From contig OX442415.1 of the NCBI GenBank assembly GCA_949361645.1, positions 17,635,269-17,699,268 on the forward strand: DNA of 64,000 nucleotides, read 5' to 3'. Numbering within the stretch: position 1 is the first letter of the stretch; each line of letters starts with the position of its first letter. Position numbers and translations under genes: made by a program. Positions 1-13,127 of this stretch are shown here, piece by piece. Source of the DNA: Spongilla lacustris. Its lineage: Eukaryota; Porifera; Demospongiae; Spongillida; Spongillidae. The notes under the pieces were generated by a model. The model worked only from the letters and a program-made list of their open reading frames with translations, searched no databases and was not told the DNA's origin.

Positions 1-190
1 GAAATCAATGTTGACCAAAAATAAAATTGTTTATCAATAAGTAACCACACATGAAGGTCATTAGTGAGTTTGGTTTATTTGGTATGTATAGTGCTTCCTA
101 TTGAGGTGATAACTAGTTATAACAATGATTACTTTTAAACATGTAGTATTATTTTTGCATTAGTCTTGTATCAAGATCCAGATTTCCATA

Positions 191-756
191 CCAGCGGTTG
201 GATTGCATAACCGCTGCGCAAAACGTGGGTCTGGAAAAATGCTCAACAAAAGTTGTTCAGAGTGCGCATGATTTTTACGTGCCCAATCAGAATAAGCACT
301 TTGATGTTACAATACGGGTGCAATATGTTAATAATATTGCATAGTTTTTGTGTATTTTACTTACCAAAGGTACTAAAAGTCCTGTAAGGTTGTGTGTGAT
401 AAGTGAAACAAACCACAGGTGTATCTGAAGAGAGAGTTAAAAATGGATCATGTGTGCCCTTACAAACGATTTGTAGCATGGTGGCGCATAGCTGAGCCTT
501 TTTTCACTCCCTCTTTGGATACTCCTGTGCTTATCACACACAACCTTACAGGACCTTTAGGACCTCAAGTAAGTGAAATATACACTGTACCGCAATAGCA
601 TTTCACTAGCTGTAAACCATCTAATTTGTTAACATTGCACTCATAAATAATGTGACATAACTGGTTGCTTACCACCAATTTGGTTACGTAAAAAAGTGCT
701 CAGAACAACTTTAGCCAGACCCACTTTTCACGTGAGGTGGTTTAATCCATCCGCTG
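191..756. repeat. Imperfect inverted repeat (fold-back element)
   Basis: Arms of about 210-225 bp face each other around a ~125-bp centre. The inner ends are nearly perfect: CCTGTAAGGTTGTGTGTGAT at 381-400 is mirrored at 533-552. The outer ends share AGCGG(T/A)TGGATT and GTGGGTCTGG blocks with many substitutions and indels. No flanking target duplication is certain, so this is probably an old non-autonomous DNA element. No coding capacity is visible. Confidence 0.6.
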
Positions 757-2092
757 CTCTGAAAAATATAATCTGTTTATGAGACTAGTTTTTGTACCAT
801 AACCTTTAGAGCCTTCATGATAGTTTTAGTTCAGGAAAAGAGCGTATCTTTGAACGAATTGTAGTTCTAGGATGCCAGTATTCCAACGTTGGATTATGTA
901 CTTGTATTGTAGTTTATCCATATGTATTTTACCATATGCAAGGATCAAATAGCAGTCATCCAAATCCTAGATTGTACCACTGTTTGAAGTGTATGCAGAA
1001 AGTATATTCTTCATCTTATATCTCTATTGAGTTTAGTGTAAACATGTTATACAAGAGATCGTATATTGGGTTTAAACGTTGCTTAGATTAGGAATGTGAT
1101 AACAAAGTTCAATGCAGAAGTATCTTTTAGTCACACATAGGTGTAAATGAATATTCAGAATAGTGACGTAGTTTGTGATATGTTTTTTTTGGCCATAGAC
1201 TGGGTATCTATAGTTTGTGATATGTTTTTTTTTGGCCATAGACTGGGTATCTAGCTACCACTGGTTCCAACGAGGCAACCAACCCAAATGTGTGCATTTA
1301 GAAAGGTTCCAACAGGCAAACGCTGAAAAGCGCAACAGACCTGCTGGTTGCTAGGTAATCAATTTTAGCCCGCCACCTCTATTTTCCACTAGTGCAACCG
1401 TAAAATGTAATTCGCTAACCTGCCTTGATCTATACATAAAACAGAAAGGCTATTCATTTTGTGTAGAACTGTATGAATGAACCATAGAAATATGCAGCCT
1501 TTGTGTAGCTGAATACCTGTGTTATTGCATGCGTCTTGTTTGCGCCATAAAGCGATAAAAATATGTAAGGTTTTGCGCCAGATGGTAGTATGGCAGTTAA
1601 TCGGTTAACGCGACAACCGGTTGATTTACTGGATATGTTTCAAAAGCAGACATGTACAATTCAATCCCATGGTTATAGCTGTCGTTAAGAGGATGAACAG
1701 CTTCGTGCAACTAGTGTACTATACTGTCTGGTAAAGGAGGGTACTGTGACCTCATCATACTTTTTCTCTGGCTGGAAACAGCAATTGGACCATTCCAATC
1801 AATTGCATATACATATTTTCAAATCCTCCTACAATGTACATAAGATCATAAAATTTATCATGCAAATACAATGCAATGTAATGCCATTTGTAATAGGGAA
1901 GTAAGTTTTTATGCATAATTAAACAATGATAACATAGTGACTGCTCACTACAGAATACTGTTTTAATATTACATACAAGCAGGGTCACTAAAAAAGTTCT
2001 AGGACTGTAATTGTAAAAAACATTTTTACAGTTGTCTCCAACTGGTTCCACAGAAATTAGACAGGTGGTTCATGCTTGATGTCTCAAAGTTG
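757..2092. other. No gene recognised
   Basis: AT-rich sequence without a supportable coding exon. It contains a 42-44-bp direct duplication at 1169-1254. The stretch from 1867 to about 2005 is repeated near 7118-7250 as part of a larger duplication. Confidence 0.5.
1169..1254. repeat. Two-copy tandem duplication, ~43 bp
   Basis: The segment TTTGTGATATG, a T run, then GGCCATAGACTGGGTATCTA occurs twice head to tail. The copies differ mainly by one T in the T run. Confidence 0.85.
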
Positions 2093-2642
2093 TTAATCTT
2101 TAATCTCCAACAAGGATGGCCGTCCTTAAATAAGGGTGATAAACACTTTCTAAAAGAATGATGCACACTTGGTGCTTCATTTTATGAATTACATTTTCTG
2201 TGGCTCTCTCGGTATCTAAGCGGGTGTGGCAGTACCAGTGGCCATGCATGCGATACATATATACATGCGATACGCGAGTCATGAGTATATCGCCGTGGAT
2301 ATTGTACCACAGACAGGTCCATCTTATTTTGACAGTGTACATTCTACTCCTTCAGCTTTAGCTGAAGGAGTAGATTTAGCTGAAGGAGTAGAATATACAC
2401 TGTCAGAATAAGATGGACCTGTCTGTGGTACAATATCCACGGCGATATACTCATGACTCGCGTATCGCATGTATATACGTATCGCATGCATGGCCACTGG
2501 TACTGCCACACCCGCTTAGATACCAAGAGAGCCACAGAAAATATAATTCATAAAATGAAGCACCAAGTGTGCATCATTCTTTTCGAAAGTGTTTATCATC
2601 CTTATTTAAGGACGGCCATCCTTGTTGGAGATTAAAGATTAA
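2093..2642. mobile_element. 550-bp palindromic fold-back element with TTAA ends
   Basis: The left arm, from TTAATCTTTAATCTCC at 2093, is the near-perfect reverse complement of the right arm ending GGAGATTAAAGATTAA at 2642. The arms are about 265 bp each and the centre is a short direct repeat of AGCTGAAGGAGTAGA. TTAA at both extremes could be a target duplication of the piggyBac or Kolobok type. TTAA is itself palindromic, so it could equally belong to the arms. Short open frames on both strands are mirror images and not genes. Confidence 0.7.
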
Positions 2643-2959
2643 GGAAGTTGGAGTGAGGGAGCATAACACATTATTGCCACCACATCACACCTCACACCCT
2701 TCACTACCAAAATTAGTGCAATCTTTATAGTATGTATCTATCCATGAAATACAAGCCTCTACTTGGTAGATGGCCACAGTTCTAAGGTGTGATGTCCACT
2801 TGTACACAACAGACCTCTAAAAGTACAAATACAGTACAGCTACACAAAACATTGCTATCAACCCCAATTAACCAAGTGTTATTTTCCTGGTCTCAGAATG
2901 CACATGCAACAGCTGTGGCTCGTCTGTAAATATAATAAATAGGGCCTAAGCCTATTCGT

Positions 2960-3345
2960 ACATATCACTGTCTCATTAGCTGTCCGAGATTTCATGTTGA
3001 TTGCCTTCTAAGCCATTGACAGTGTAATACCCTGGTCTCTCTAGTCCAATTAGAACGTAATGACTCAAGCATATACTCACACAAGACATACATCAATACA
3101 CACAATCATTGTTTATATAGTCATTTGACATTGTTTTCTGGATGGATCCGTCCAATAATATTGTTTTGCTATTATTACGAAACGGTCCGGGACATGGATC
3201 ATTCTTTCAAACTGGCTGTGCAGCAGTAGTTGACTCGCCAAGTGCATATAATATATATTAGAACATAATTATATATATATATCACTGTCTCATTAGCTGT
3301 CCGAGGTTTTGTTTTGATTGCCTTGTAAGCCATTGACTGGTACTG
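2960..3345. repeat. Direct duplication of a ~60-bp segment
   Basis: CACTGTCTCATTAGCTGTCC and the following ~40 bp occur near 2967 and again near 3284 with a few substitutions. A related stretch also occurs near 7257 inside the larger duplicated block. Confidence 0.6.
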
Positions 3346-3672
3346 ATTTGACACTTTTCTACACGCGCCAAGATATGAATATTGAGTTTTAAAAAATAAA
3401 AAATATACAGGTCGGTAACGTAAGATTTGAAACCATTTCACTAGTCCAGTTATATGTGTGTCTGAGGTCGATTTTGCATCCTTTTTGGTGATGGGGTGGA
3501 ACTAGCAGTAAGGAACTGGCCGTAACAGAATGTTACTTGACTCACTTTGAAGAAATCTGTGCTGCCGAGCTGTGTTGCTGTGCTTCTGTGAGAAATGGCT
3601 TTTCAGGTACATGTATCTTTAGTTGGTAACCTGCTGTCCCCAAATGTGGCAATTACATCCAGCTAAAGTTGA

Positions 3673-5830
3673 GCCATCTCCTCGGTGGATGGCTCTGCGA
3701 TCATGGTCAATGGCATCAAGGTGGCTGTCATGGTCCAAACAATTCTGTTTAGTTTCATGTATCCACTGTTGTCTTGTTAAGGCCAGATCTGTCCACACAG
3801 AGGAGAGTTTGACATATTTGAGGTCCTTTGTGATGCAATCTCTCTAATGAATCTTTGGTTTGTGTTGGAGACATCCTTGGCTAAGCTGGCTGAACAGAAC
3901 TTTCTTCGGCAGTCTTTCATCATGCATGTGCCATAAGTGCCCGAGCCATCGTAGTCGGCTTAGCTTGATGAGGGTAGCAATGTGTGGTATTTTTGCTTTG
4001 GCACATACATGTAGACTGGGGTTTGGGATGTGAGCCAGTTTAGAAACCCCCGTGACCTGACAGATTGATTCCATATGGAAACATTCAAGGTGATTTAGGA
4101 GGCGAGTAGTTATGGTCCAGGTCTCTGCTCCATATATTAGTGCTGGTAGAACTGCAGCTTGGTAGACAGCTAGCTTGGTTCGTTGTGACAGGTTAGGGTT
4201 GTTCCATACACCTGGTTGTCATTGATGAAGAAAGATGGTGGTGAGACTGGTGATGAGGTAGACAACGGTAAGCCACTTTGTTGTATCATTGCTTTGGATT
4301 TGGTGGTACTGACTGCTAAACCCCAGGTCTCTGCTTTAGTAAAGCGATTGATAAAGTCTTGCAACAATGAGTGGCTGTGGCAGGTGGCCTTAAGGTCATC
4401 AGCAAATATCAGTTCTGTTATGGTCATCGTCAAAGGAAGATTTCTGCGAAAGAGTTTCCCATCAATCTTATAGTTAACCTGTACATTACCTTCAAAACCA
4501 GACAGCGCAGTGTTTGTGACTTGGTCAAAGAACAAGCTGAACAATAAGGGTGCCAGTACACATTGAGTCCATTAAGGACATCAAAGGGGGCTGTGATTGT
4601 GTTATTGATTCTAACAACAGTTTTCGTGCCTTCATGTAGTTTGCCGATTAGTGTCACAAATTTTGGTGGCAAACCACACTTTAGGAGCAAGGGCCAAAGG
4701 ATGTCTCTGTTCACTGTATCGAAAGCCTTCTTGATGTCAAAGAAGCAAATGTTTAGAGAGCACTGCTGCTCTCTAGCCTTCTCCTGTAATTGCCTTGCAA
4801 AAAAAACATGTCATTACATCCTTGCAGTTCCTAAAACCACGCTGTGTTACATCAATCATCGTCTTTGCTAGCTTCTGAACACGGTCTGCAATCACCTTTC
4901 CAACCTTCTTCCATGTCCTCCTGAGGGGTGGTTTTAAAATGCGTTGGAATAGATACAGATACCTCCACCACGTGGAGTCAGCATAACTTGGAATTTGGTA
5001 GTTTTCCCCTCCATTCAGTGTGTTTCGTGCATATTTTGTTTCTTTATTTCTTATTTCCTCACATACATCCCATGTACCTGTCAAAGGTATGAGGGATGTT
5101 GTGTAGCTTCTCCTTTTGACCAAATTATAGGAAACGTAGGTTTAGTCCATAATATTAATTTAGGATGTACATAGCAAGCTTATTAGTGAGGGGTGGAAAC
5201 CAGCTTGCCTCTTATGGTGACCTTAGTTGCTTCGCTCCCTCTTGACCACCTGCTTCCCTAGCATATGAGTTATTTAGCTTTTCTTTGGTTCAGTTGTACC
5301 TGATTTTAAGCCTTCTCGAAAATGCCAAAAATTTTCCAGTTGTATATATTTCTTCAAATGCTTTAATGTGGGTTTCATAATGTTGTGTTGAAGATTAGAC
5401 GTTTCAAAGTAAAGTGAAGCAAAGTGATTGTATGGGTTTTTAATCAATGCATAGTAACTGTTCACTTGGAGGGGATTCATATATTCATTTGGTATGACGA
5501 AGTGTTGTAAGGCCTTTTATATGTGGACAAAGTTATCATATTTGAACATGGCTAATATACTGGCGTCAAGAATATAACACAGCAAGTTGCTGCCATTAGC
5601 ATAACACACATCTACTAACGTCCTTTTCAATCCATTATTGAAGTTCCCTATCATTACTAGCAGAGCATTAATTATTGTATCATGTCCACTTTGGGACAAC
5701 GGTATTCTCAAGCACAATGGACCATATTTTTCAATGTCTTGTTATGCCTTATATCCAAAATCCACTGCATTACACTGCATGACTTCAGATTGTTGAGCAT
5801 TGCCACTGCACACGGTTAGAAAAGTATAAT
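3673..5830. mobile_element. ~2.16-kb insertion carrying a LINE fragment
   Basis: The boundaries come from comparison with the second copy of this region. There, the sequence matching 3661-3672 runs directly into the sequence matching 5831 onward (junction near 7588). The extra 2.16 kb in this copy contains reverse-transcriptase remnants on the minus strand over its left two thirds. The right third (5124-5830) has no recognisable content. No clear target duplication or poly-A tail was found, so several nested events are possible. Confidence 0.55.
3844..5123 (-). pseudogene. Non-LTR retrotransposon reverse transcriptase, broken
   Basis: Read on the minus strand, blocks appear in the order expected of LINE ORF2. 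First comes a fingers/palm part with VGKVIADRVQKLAKTMID and QRGFRNCKD (4773-5123). Next is NRDILWPLLLKCGLPPKFV followed by a LHEGTKTVVRINN-like stretch (4430-4714). Then comes the catalytic-type block LIFADDLK, where FADD stands for the usual YADD box (4170-4544). Last is a C-terminal LRWLGHLWHM box typical of LINE ORF2 tails (3844-4074). The blocks lie in different frames separated by stops, so the gene is dead. The N-terminal endonuclease is not visible. The clade (CR1, RTE, Jockey or other) cannot be fixed by eye. Confidence 0.8.
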
Positions 5831-7117
5831 AATAATTTACCAATGGAATAGAATAAAACAATTTCTGACTCCATTGACATTTCTTCATTTTGAAATTGTT
5901 GTTTGGGACAAACCAGATGTACACGGACCAGGTCACTATGCAGCATATAAATTTGATAGTCTGAAATCTGCTGCTTTCCACAATCGATCACATAGTAACC
6001 TCACATTGCATGCAAGCACAATAACTAGTTGCTACCTTTTCAAAAGGCAACCTGTGTCCATCTAACAAGTGCACAGGAGGATCAAGGGCAGACACAGTAA
6101 GAAAAACATGAGGGGCTTGGAGGAAAAAATGTTTAGCATTGAATTTCGGTATCGATACTATTTTCTATAAATTATGCAGCATCTAAATTAAAATTACAGC
6201 ACAATGTAGCACTACTTGTCCATGAAGGATGATTATCGTTTCATGTGTACAAATGACATTGTAATGATTTAGAAGCATGATGTAGTTATGGGAGCTGTCA
6301 TTACGCAGCTTGTTCAAATATGTCCAGCAGATCAAAAGTCAAGTCCAATGGCGACACCTTTATCCCAATGTCATCTGCATGTGCATCACGGACTCATGTT
6401 GCAAATCCACCTCCATTGATGCCTCACCCACCCTTGCAGCGTTCTTTACTGCCTTGTATTTCTGGAGGCGGCAGTTCCTCATCCCTGCAGTTGCACACTG
6501 TGTTCGGGGGTAGTAGGTTGATGTTTGAAAAAAAGAAGACAAAAAAAAAGAAGACAAAAAAGCGACCAAGATGTAAAGAATGGACTGAGACTTTCGTTTG
6601 CCTGTCCCAAGTTGACACAGACTCAGTTTCAACACTACTAGAGCTTACTACGCTCAAGCTACTAGGGTTGGGAGAAAACATTTCCCTATACCCATAAGCC
6701 ACCATTTTGGCCTACCAAGCCATTTCTTGTATTGAAACCTGTAGTTAGTGCATTGTCTGCACTGACATCACTACTAAAAACTTAATTCAACCTCAGTCTT
6801 CATCCTAATTTGGAATGTCGGCACAGTCATACAGACCAAAGAATCATTGAAACCAAATGAGCATACCAACATCTTGTTAGGTTTGTAAACACACTGGAAA
6901 TTTGAAAGAACGTGCGTTAGTAACCTTAGAAAAAAATCTGGGGTATGACTTGGACATCAACCAAAAATTATGGTATTTAGACCTATTATGTAGACCTATA
7001 GCAAAACTGCATTTATTGGTACTTCTTCTTTAGGTAGCTCATAACAGAGGTAGTCTTTATATAGAATTAAACTGTAAGGTACGAAATATTCCTAAGAACT
7101 TGCAAAACCATGTTGCA

Positions 7118-8455
7118 TACAATGCAATGTAATGCCATATGTAATAGGGAAGTTAGTTTTTATGCATAAATTAAACAATGATACATATCACTGCAGAATA
7201 CTGTTTTAATATTACATACACTTGCCTGTTAAGCAGGGTCACTCAAAGTTCTGTGAGGTTTCTTGTTGATGGCCTTGCAAGCCATGAACACGCCTAGATA
7301 TGAATATTCAGTTTTTATAAAATTAAAAAAAGTAAAATCATACAGAAGGTCGGTAATCTAAGATTCGTAACCATTTCACTAGTCCAGCTATATGTGCGTC
7401 TGAGGTTGATTTTGCATCTTTTTTAGTGATGGAGTGAAATTTGCAGTCAGGAAATGGGCGTAATAGAATGTTACTTGACTCACTTTAAAGAAATCTGTTG
7501 CTGTGCTTCTGTGAGAAATGGCTTTTTAGGTATCTTTAGTGGGTAACCTGCTGTCCACAAATGTGGCATTCACATCCAGCTAGAGTTGAATAATTTACCA
7601 GTGGAGTAGAATAAAATAAATTTCCGACTCCAGTGACATTTTTTCATTTTAAAATTGTTGTTTGGGACAAACCGGATGTACACGGACCAGGTCACCATGC
7701 AGCATATAAATTTGATAGTCTGAAATCTGCTGCTTCCACAATCGATCACATAGTAACCTCGCATTGCATGCAAGCACAATAACTAGTTGCTACCTTTTCA
7801 AAAGGCAACCTGTGTCCATCTAACAAGTGCACAGGAGGATCAAGGGCAGACACAGTAAGAAAAACATGAGGGGCTTGGAGGAAAAAATGTTGAGCATTGA
7901 ATTTCGGTATCGATACTACTTTCTGTAAATTATGCAGCATCTAAATTAAAATTACAGCACAATGTAGCACTACTTGTCCATGAAGGATGATTATCGTTTC
8001 ATGTGTACAAATGACATTGTAATGATTTAGAAGCATAATGTAGTTATGAGAGCTGTCATTACGCAGCTTGTTCAAATATGTCTAGCAGATCAAAAGTCAA
8101 GTCCAATGGCGACACCTTTATCCCAATGTCATCTGCATGTGCATCACGGACTCATGTTGCAAATCCACCTCCATCGATGCCTCACCCACCCTTGCAGCGT
8201 TCTTTACTGCCTTGTATTTCTGGAGGCGGCAGTTCCTCATCCCTGCAGTTACACACTGTGTTCGGGGGTGGTAGGTTGATGTTTGGAAAAAATGAAAAAA
8301 GAAGACAAAAAAGCGACCAAGATGTAAAGAATGGACTCAGACTTTCGTTTGCCTGTCCCAAATTGATGCAGACTCAGTTCAAACACTACTAGAGCTTACT
8401 ACGCTCAAGCTACTATGGTTGGGAGGGGAAAAAAACATTTTCCTATACCCATAGA
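7118..8455. repeat. Second copy of a segmental duplication
   Basis: This block matches three separated pieces of the left part of the window, in order and orientation: about 1867-2005, 3320-3672 and 5831-6697. Divergence is a few per cent with small indels. In this copy the three pieces are contiguous, so the intervening sequences in the other copy (the palindrome region and the LINE insertion) look like later insertions. No conserved open frame spans it. Confidence 0.75.
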
Positions 8456-11285
8456 CGCTGACGCTTTAGGATTGGAGGAGGTCTAACGTTAGTAAGGGAG
8501 TTTAAAACATAAGCTATACCTGAGCAGTATATTTACAATTCGTACCTAACAGTGGGGAGCAGCTGGACTTGCAGAGGGGGAAACTGGTCTTTGTGCAGTG
8601 GAGCAGCTGGACTTGCAGAGGGGGAAACTGGGCTTTGTGCAGTGGAGCAGCTGGACTTACCTCACCTCCATGTTCTCTGGTGCTTTCTTGGCACTGTTCA
8701 TTTCTGACCGGGACCTCTGTGGAGTATGGAGGAGGTATAGGGCTAAACACAACGACCATTTTCATTTTGCACTGCCAACGCTTTTTTTTGAACAATAGCG
8801 CTTGCAGTGACATCGATATAAACACGACATGACCCCACTCATTGTGTACAGTGTGGCCAAAACAGTTAGTAACAATTAAATCTTAGTGTGATAAGAATTG
8901 CTATAATTTATTTGTTTGTAGTTATGTATGGAGTACTGTCACGCAACATTTGATCCAGGTTAAAAAAAAGTGATCCGCAGATGACGCAGACTCAGTTCCA
9001 ACACTATTCTACGCTCAAGCTACTAGGGTTGGGAGGAAAAAAAACATTTCCCTATACCCATAGACGCTGACGCTTTAGGATTGGAGGAGGTCTAACGTTA
9101 GTAAGGGAGTTTAAAACATAAGCTATACCTGAGCAGTATATTTACAATTCGTACCTAACAGTGGGGAGCAGCTGGACTTGCAGAGGGGGAAACTGGTCTT
9201 TGTGCAGTGGAGCAGCTGGACTTGCAGAGGGGGAAACTGGGCTTTGTGCAGTGGAGCAGCTGGACTTACCTCACCTCCGTGTTCTCTGGTGCTTTCTTGG
9301 CACTGTTCATTTCTGACCTATCCAGGCGGGGACCTCTGTGGAGTATGGAGGAGGTATAGGGCTAAACACAATGATCATTTTCATTTTACACTGCCAACGC
9401 TATTTTTTTTAACAATAGCACTTGCAGTGACATCGATATAGACACGACATGACCCCACTCATTGTGTACAGTGTGGCCAAAACAGTTAGTAACAATTAAA
9501 TCTTAGTGTGATAAGAATTGCTATAATTTATTTGTTTGTAGTTATGTATGGAGTACTGTCACGCAACATTTGATCCAGGTTTTAAAAAGGTGATCCGCAG
9601 ATGACGCAGACTCAGTTCCAACACTATTCTACGCTCAAGCTACTAGGGTTGGGAGGAAAAAAAACATTTCCCTATACCCATAGACGCTGACGCTTTAGGA
9701 TTGGAGGAGGTCCAACGTTAGTAAGGGAGTTTAAAACATAAGCTATACCTGAGCAGTATATTTACAATTCGTACCTAACAGTGGGGAGCAGCTGGACTTG
9801 CAGAGGGGGAAACTGGTCTTTGTGCAGTGGAGCAGCTGGACTTGCAGAGGGGGAAACTGGGCTTTGTGCAGTGGAGCAGCTGGACTTACCTCACCTCCAT
9901 GTTCTCTGGTGCTTTCTTGGCACTGTTCATTTCTGACCGGGACCTCTGTGGAGTATGGAGGAGGTATAGGGCTAAACACAACGATCATTTTCATTTTGCA
10001 CTGCCAACGCTATTTTTTGAACAATAGCACTTGCAGTGACATCGATATAAACACGACATGACCCCACTCATTGTGTACAGTGTGGCCAAAACAGTTAGTA
10101 ACAATTAAATCTTAGTGTGATAAGAATTGCTATAATTTATTTGTTTGTAGTTATGTATGGAGTACTGTCACGCAACATTTTGATCCAGGTTAAAAAAAAG
10201 TGATCCGCAGATGACGCAGACTCAGTTCCAACACTATTCTACGCTCAAGCTACTAGGGTTGGGAGGAAAAAAAACATTTCCCTATACCCATAGACGCTGA
10301 CGCTTTAGGATTGGAGGAGGTCTAACGTTAGTATAGGAGTTTAAAACATAAGCTATACCTGAGCAGTATATTTACAATTCGTACCTAACAGTGGGGAGCA
10401 GCTGGACTTGCAGAGGGGGAAACTGGTCTTTGTGCAGTGGAGCAGCTGGACTTGCAGAGGGGAAAACTGGGCTCTGTGCAGTGGAGCAGCTGGACTTACC
10501 TCACCTCCATGTTCTCTGGTGCTTTCTTGGCACTGTTCATTTCTGACCGGGACCTCTGTGGAGTATGGAGGAGGTATAGGGCTAAACACAACGATCATTT
10601 TCATTTTACACTGCCAACGCTATTTTTTGAACAATAGCACTTGCAGTGACATCGATATAAACACGACATGACCCCACTTATTGTGCACAGTGCGGCCAAA
10701 ACAATTTGTAACAAATAAATCTTAGTGTGATAAGAATTGCTATAATTATTTGTTTGTAGTTATGTATGGAGTACTGTCACGCAACATTTGATCCAGGTTT
10801 TAAAATGTGATCCACAGATGACGCAGACTCAGCTCCAACACTACTCAACGCTCAAGCTACTAGGGTTGGGAGGGGAAAAAAACATTTCCCTATACCCATT
10901 GACGCTGACGCTTTAGGATTGGAGGAGGTCTAATGTTAGTAAGGGAGTTAAAAACATAAGCTATACCTGAGCAGTATATTTACAATTCGTACCTAACGGT
11001 GGGGAGCAGCTGGACTTGCAGAGGGGGAAACTGGGCTCTGTGCAGTGGAGCAGCTGGACTTACCTCACCTCCGTGTTCTCTGGTGCTTTCTTGGCACTGT
11101 TCATTTCTGACCTATCCAGGCGGGGACCTCTGTGGAGTATGGAGGCATAGGGCTAAACACAACGATCATTTTCATTTTACACAACCAATGCTAATTTTTG
11201 AACAATACCACTTGCTATTAACACATTTTTTAAGACTTGACCCCACTCACTGTAAAGTGCGGCCAAAGCAGTTATTAATTACATC
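8364..11285. repeat. ~610-bp satellite, about 4.8 tandem copies
   Basis: The landmark GAGCAGTATATTTACAATTC recurs at 8522, 9131, 9751, 10361 and 10971, giving periods of 609, 620, 610 and 610 bp. Copies are highly similar. The fifth copy lacks one internal ~44-bp subrepeat and decays toward its end. Each unit carries the motif GTGCAGTGGAGCAGCTGGAC once or twice. Its first ~90 bp match the right end of the neighbouring segmental duplication (about 6615-6700 and 8360-8460). Small open frames repeat in every unit and are not credible genes. Confidence 0.9.
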
Positions 11286-12312
11286 GTTGATGAATGTAAA
11301 TATTCATTAAACTGATTATATTAATAGCTACATAAAATTAATCATCAATATGCACGGCCTGTAAATGATTAAAATGTGCTAATGATTAAAATGCTCCGAA
11401 AAGCTGTTCTCGAGCATGAAGAGTGGAGATAGTTTTATCGATGTTTTGTGTGTTGAACGGTAGAGTATACATGCAGTTTCTCTAACTATGCATGGCAATC
11501 GCTTCATTAGTGTTTGCGAAACACATCAGTAGCTGCCTTTCAGTTATTGTACCCTTCCTCGGCTTTTTTTAAGTCATTTTGAAATCTCTGACAGCCTTAA
11601 CGCAAGTATGATAGAATACGTTGTCATCCTACTCGCGGTAATGTAACCATTTCCACTTGGAAAACCAGATCAGCTGGAAGCTACGATGCTATCTTCCTAT
11701 CTCCTCTTGAGGGAATTTAAAACCAGCTGGTTGATGGGTGGGGATTATCTGATAATATGAGTAATTTCGCTTCTAATGTAGCCATTGAATGTGCAGCACA
11801 ATGCATTAATACAATGAAAGATAAATCAAACAAACTATTATCGAATATAACCTTAATATTAATAGTTATAACTGACATCTACAGCCAAATCTGGTAGTGC
11901 TATAGCCCACCCGGTTCCGCCGGCCCTGCACTGGGGTCTGGGGCTCCACACCAGAAACCAAACACTTTATAAATTTCTCACACAAGTGAAAATATCTGTA
12001 AAGACAAAGTGTTCTGAATAGACCCTTTGTGGATAACAATGACCAGTACTTAATCACATTAGTACTAACTAGCTATTAGTCATAATTACATGTAGTCCAA
12101 CAAACAGCACTCCCCCCCTTCCCCACCTCCTATTGTAATCATTTTACCCTATTTAATTAACTTAAGCATGAATAATATCTGCAGTGGCTAAACATGAGAA
12201 GATAAATAACTTCAAAATAGAACATTATGAAATTTTTCTTGACGCTGAGGTTGATTCGATTACTTTAGCTGACAAGAGCAGTATCATGAATGAACTTGTC
12301 TCCACCTTATAC
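11286..12312. other. No gene recognised
   Basis: Unique, AT-rich sequence after the satellite. A GC-rich patch near 11910-11945 (CCGGTTCCGCCGGCCCTGCA) stands out against its surroundings and may be the end of a short interspersed element. Nothing firmer can be supported. Confidence 0.4.
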
Positions 12313-12458
12313 CTCTGCGTAGCTTGCATGTGTTCTAGAGCACCACCAATTTGCTGCAATGGTGTATAGTACCTTATTGGAATTTGATCTAATAATTGAT
12401 CTCTTCGTTTAATGTACCTCATCTTCATGTCCTTTGATGCTTCCTTCTCACTGTCCAT
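12313..12458 (-). CDS. Candidate coding exon, unrecognised
   Basis: An open frame starts at ATG 12458 on the minus strand (MDSEKEASKDMKMRYIKRRD...). It runs without a stop to a plausible donor (GAG followed by GTATAAG) at 12313/12312. The predicted peptide is charged and helix-prone and ends around ALEHMQATQR. Another open stretch, ending ...CEKYADINELA then TGA at 12464-12466, lies just upstream in a different frame. It could be the last exon of a separate gene. No family was recognised, and the downstream partner exon was not found. Confidence 0.3.
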
Positions 12459-13127
12459 TTATATCATGCTAGTTCATTAATGTCTGCATACTTCTCACAA
12501 ATATCGTCTTCACAAACTACCAATTCATCTATACCGACTAAAAAAACGCTAACAGCTACACGTAAATTATAAGTACTTACTCTGTTATATGCATGATGCA
12601 GCTGTGTACAATAGAACAGCTGGACTTGAAGGGGCGTGGAGCTATGTGCAGCGGAGCAGCTGGACAGTGTGGGGCTTTGTGCAGTGGAGCAGCTGGACTG
12701 TGTGGGGCTGTGTGCAGTGGAGCAGCTGGACTGTGTGGGGCTGTCATCTGGACAGTGTGGGGTTGTGTGCAGTGGAGCAGATGGACAGTGGGGCTGTGTG
12801 CAGTGGAGCAGCTGGACAGTGTGGGGCTGTGTGCAGTGCAGCATCTGGACAGTGTGGGGTTGTGTGCAGTGGAGCTGCTGGACAGTGGGGCTGTGTGCAG
12901 TGGAGCAGATGGACAGTGTAGGGCTTTGTGCAATGGAGCAGCTGGACAGTGTGGGATTGTCTAAAGTGGAGCAGCTGAACAGTGGGGCTTTGTGCAGTGG
13001 AGCTGCTGGACAGTGGGGCTGTGTGCTGTGGAGCAGATGGACAGTGGGGCTGTGTGCAGTGGAGCAGATGGACAGTGTGGGGCTGTGTGCAGTCGAGCAG
13101 ATGGACAGTGTGGGGCTGTGTGCAGTG

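Noticed and set aside
2226..2635. Genes inside the palindrome at 2.1-2.6 kb
   Set aside because: The frames are mirror images created by the inverted repeat.
8514..11310. Small overlapping frames repeated in each 610-bp unit
   Set aside because: Present on both strands of every unit with frame-shifting indels between units.
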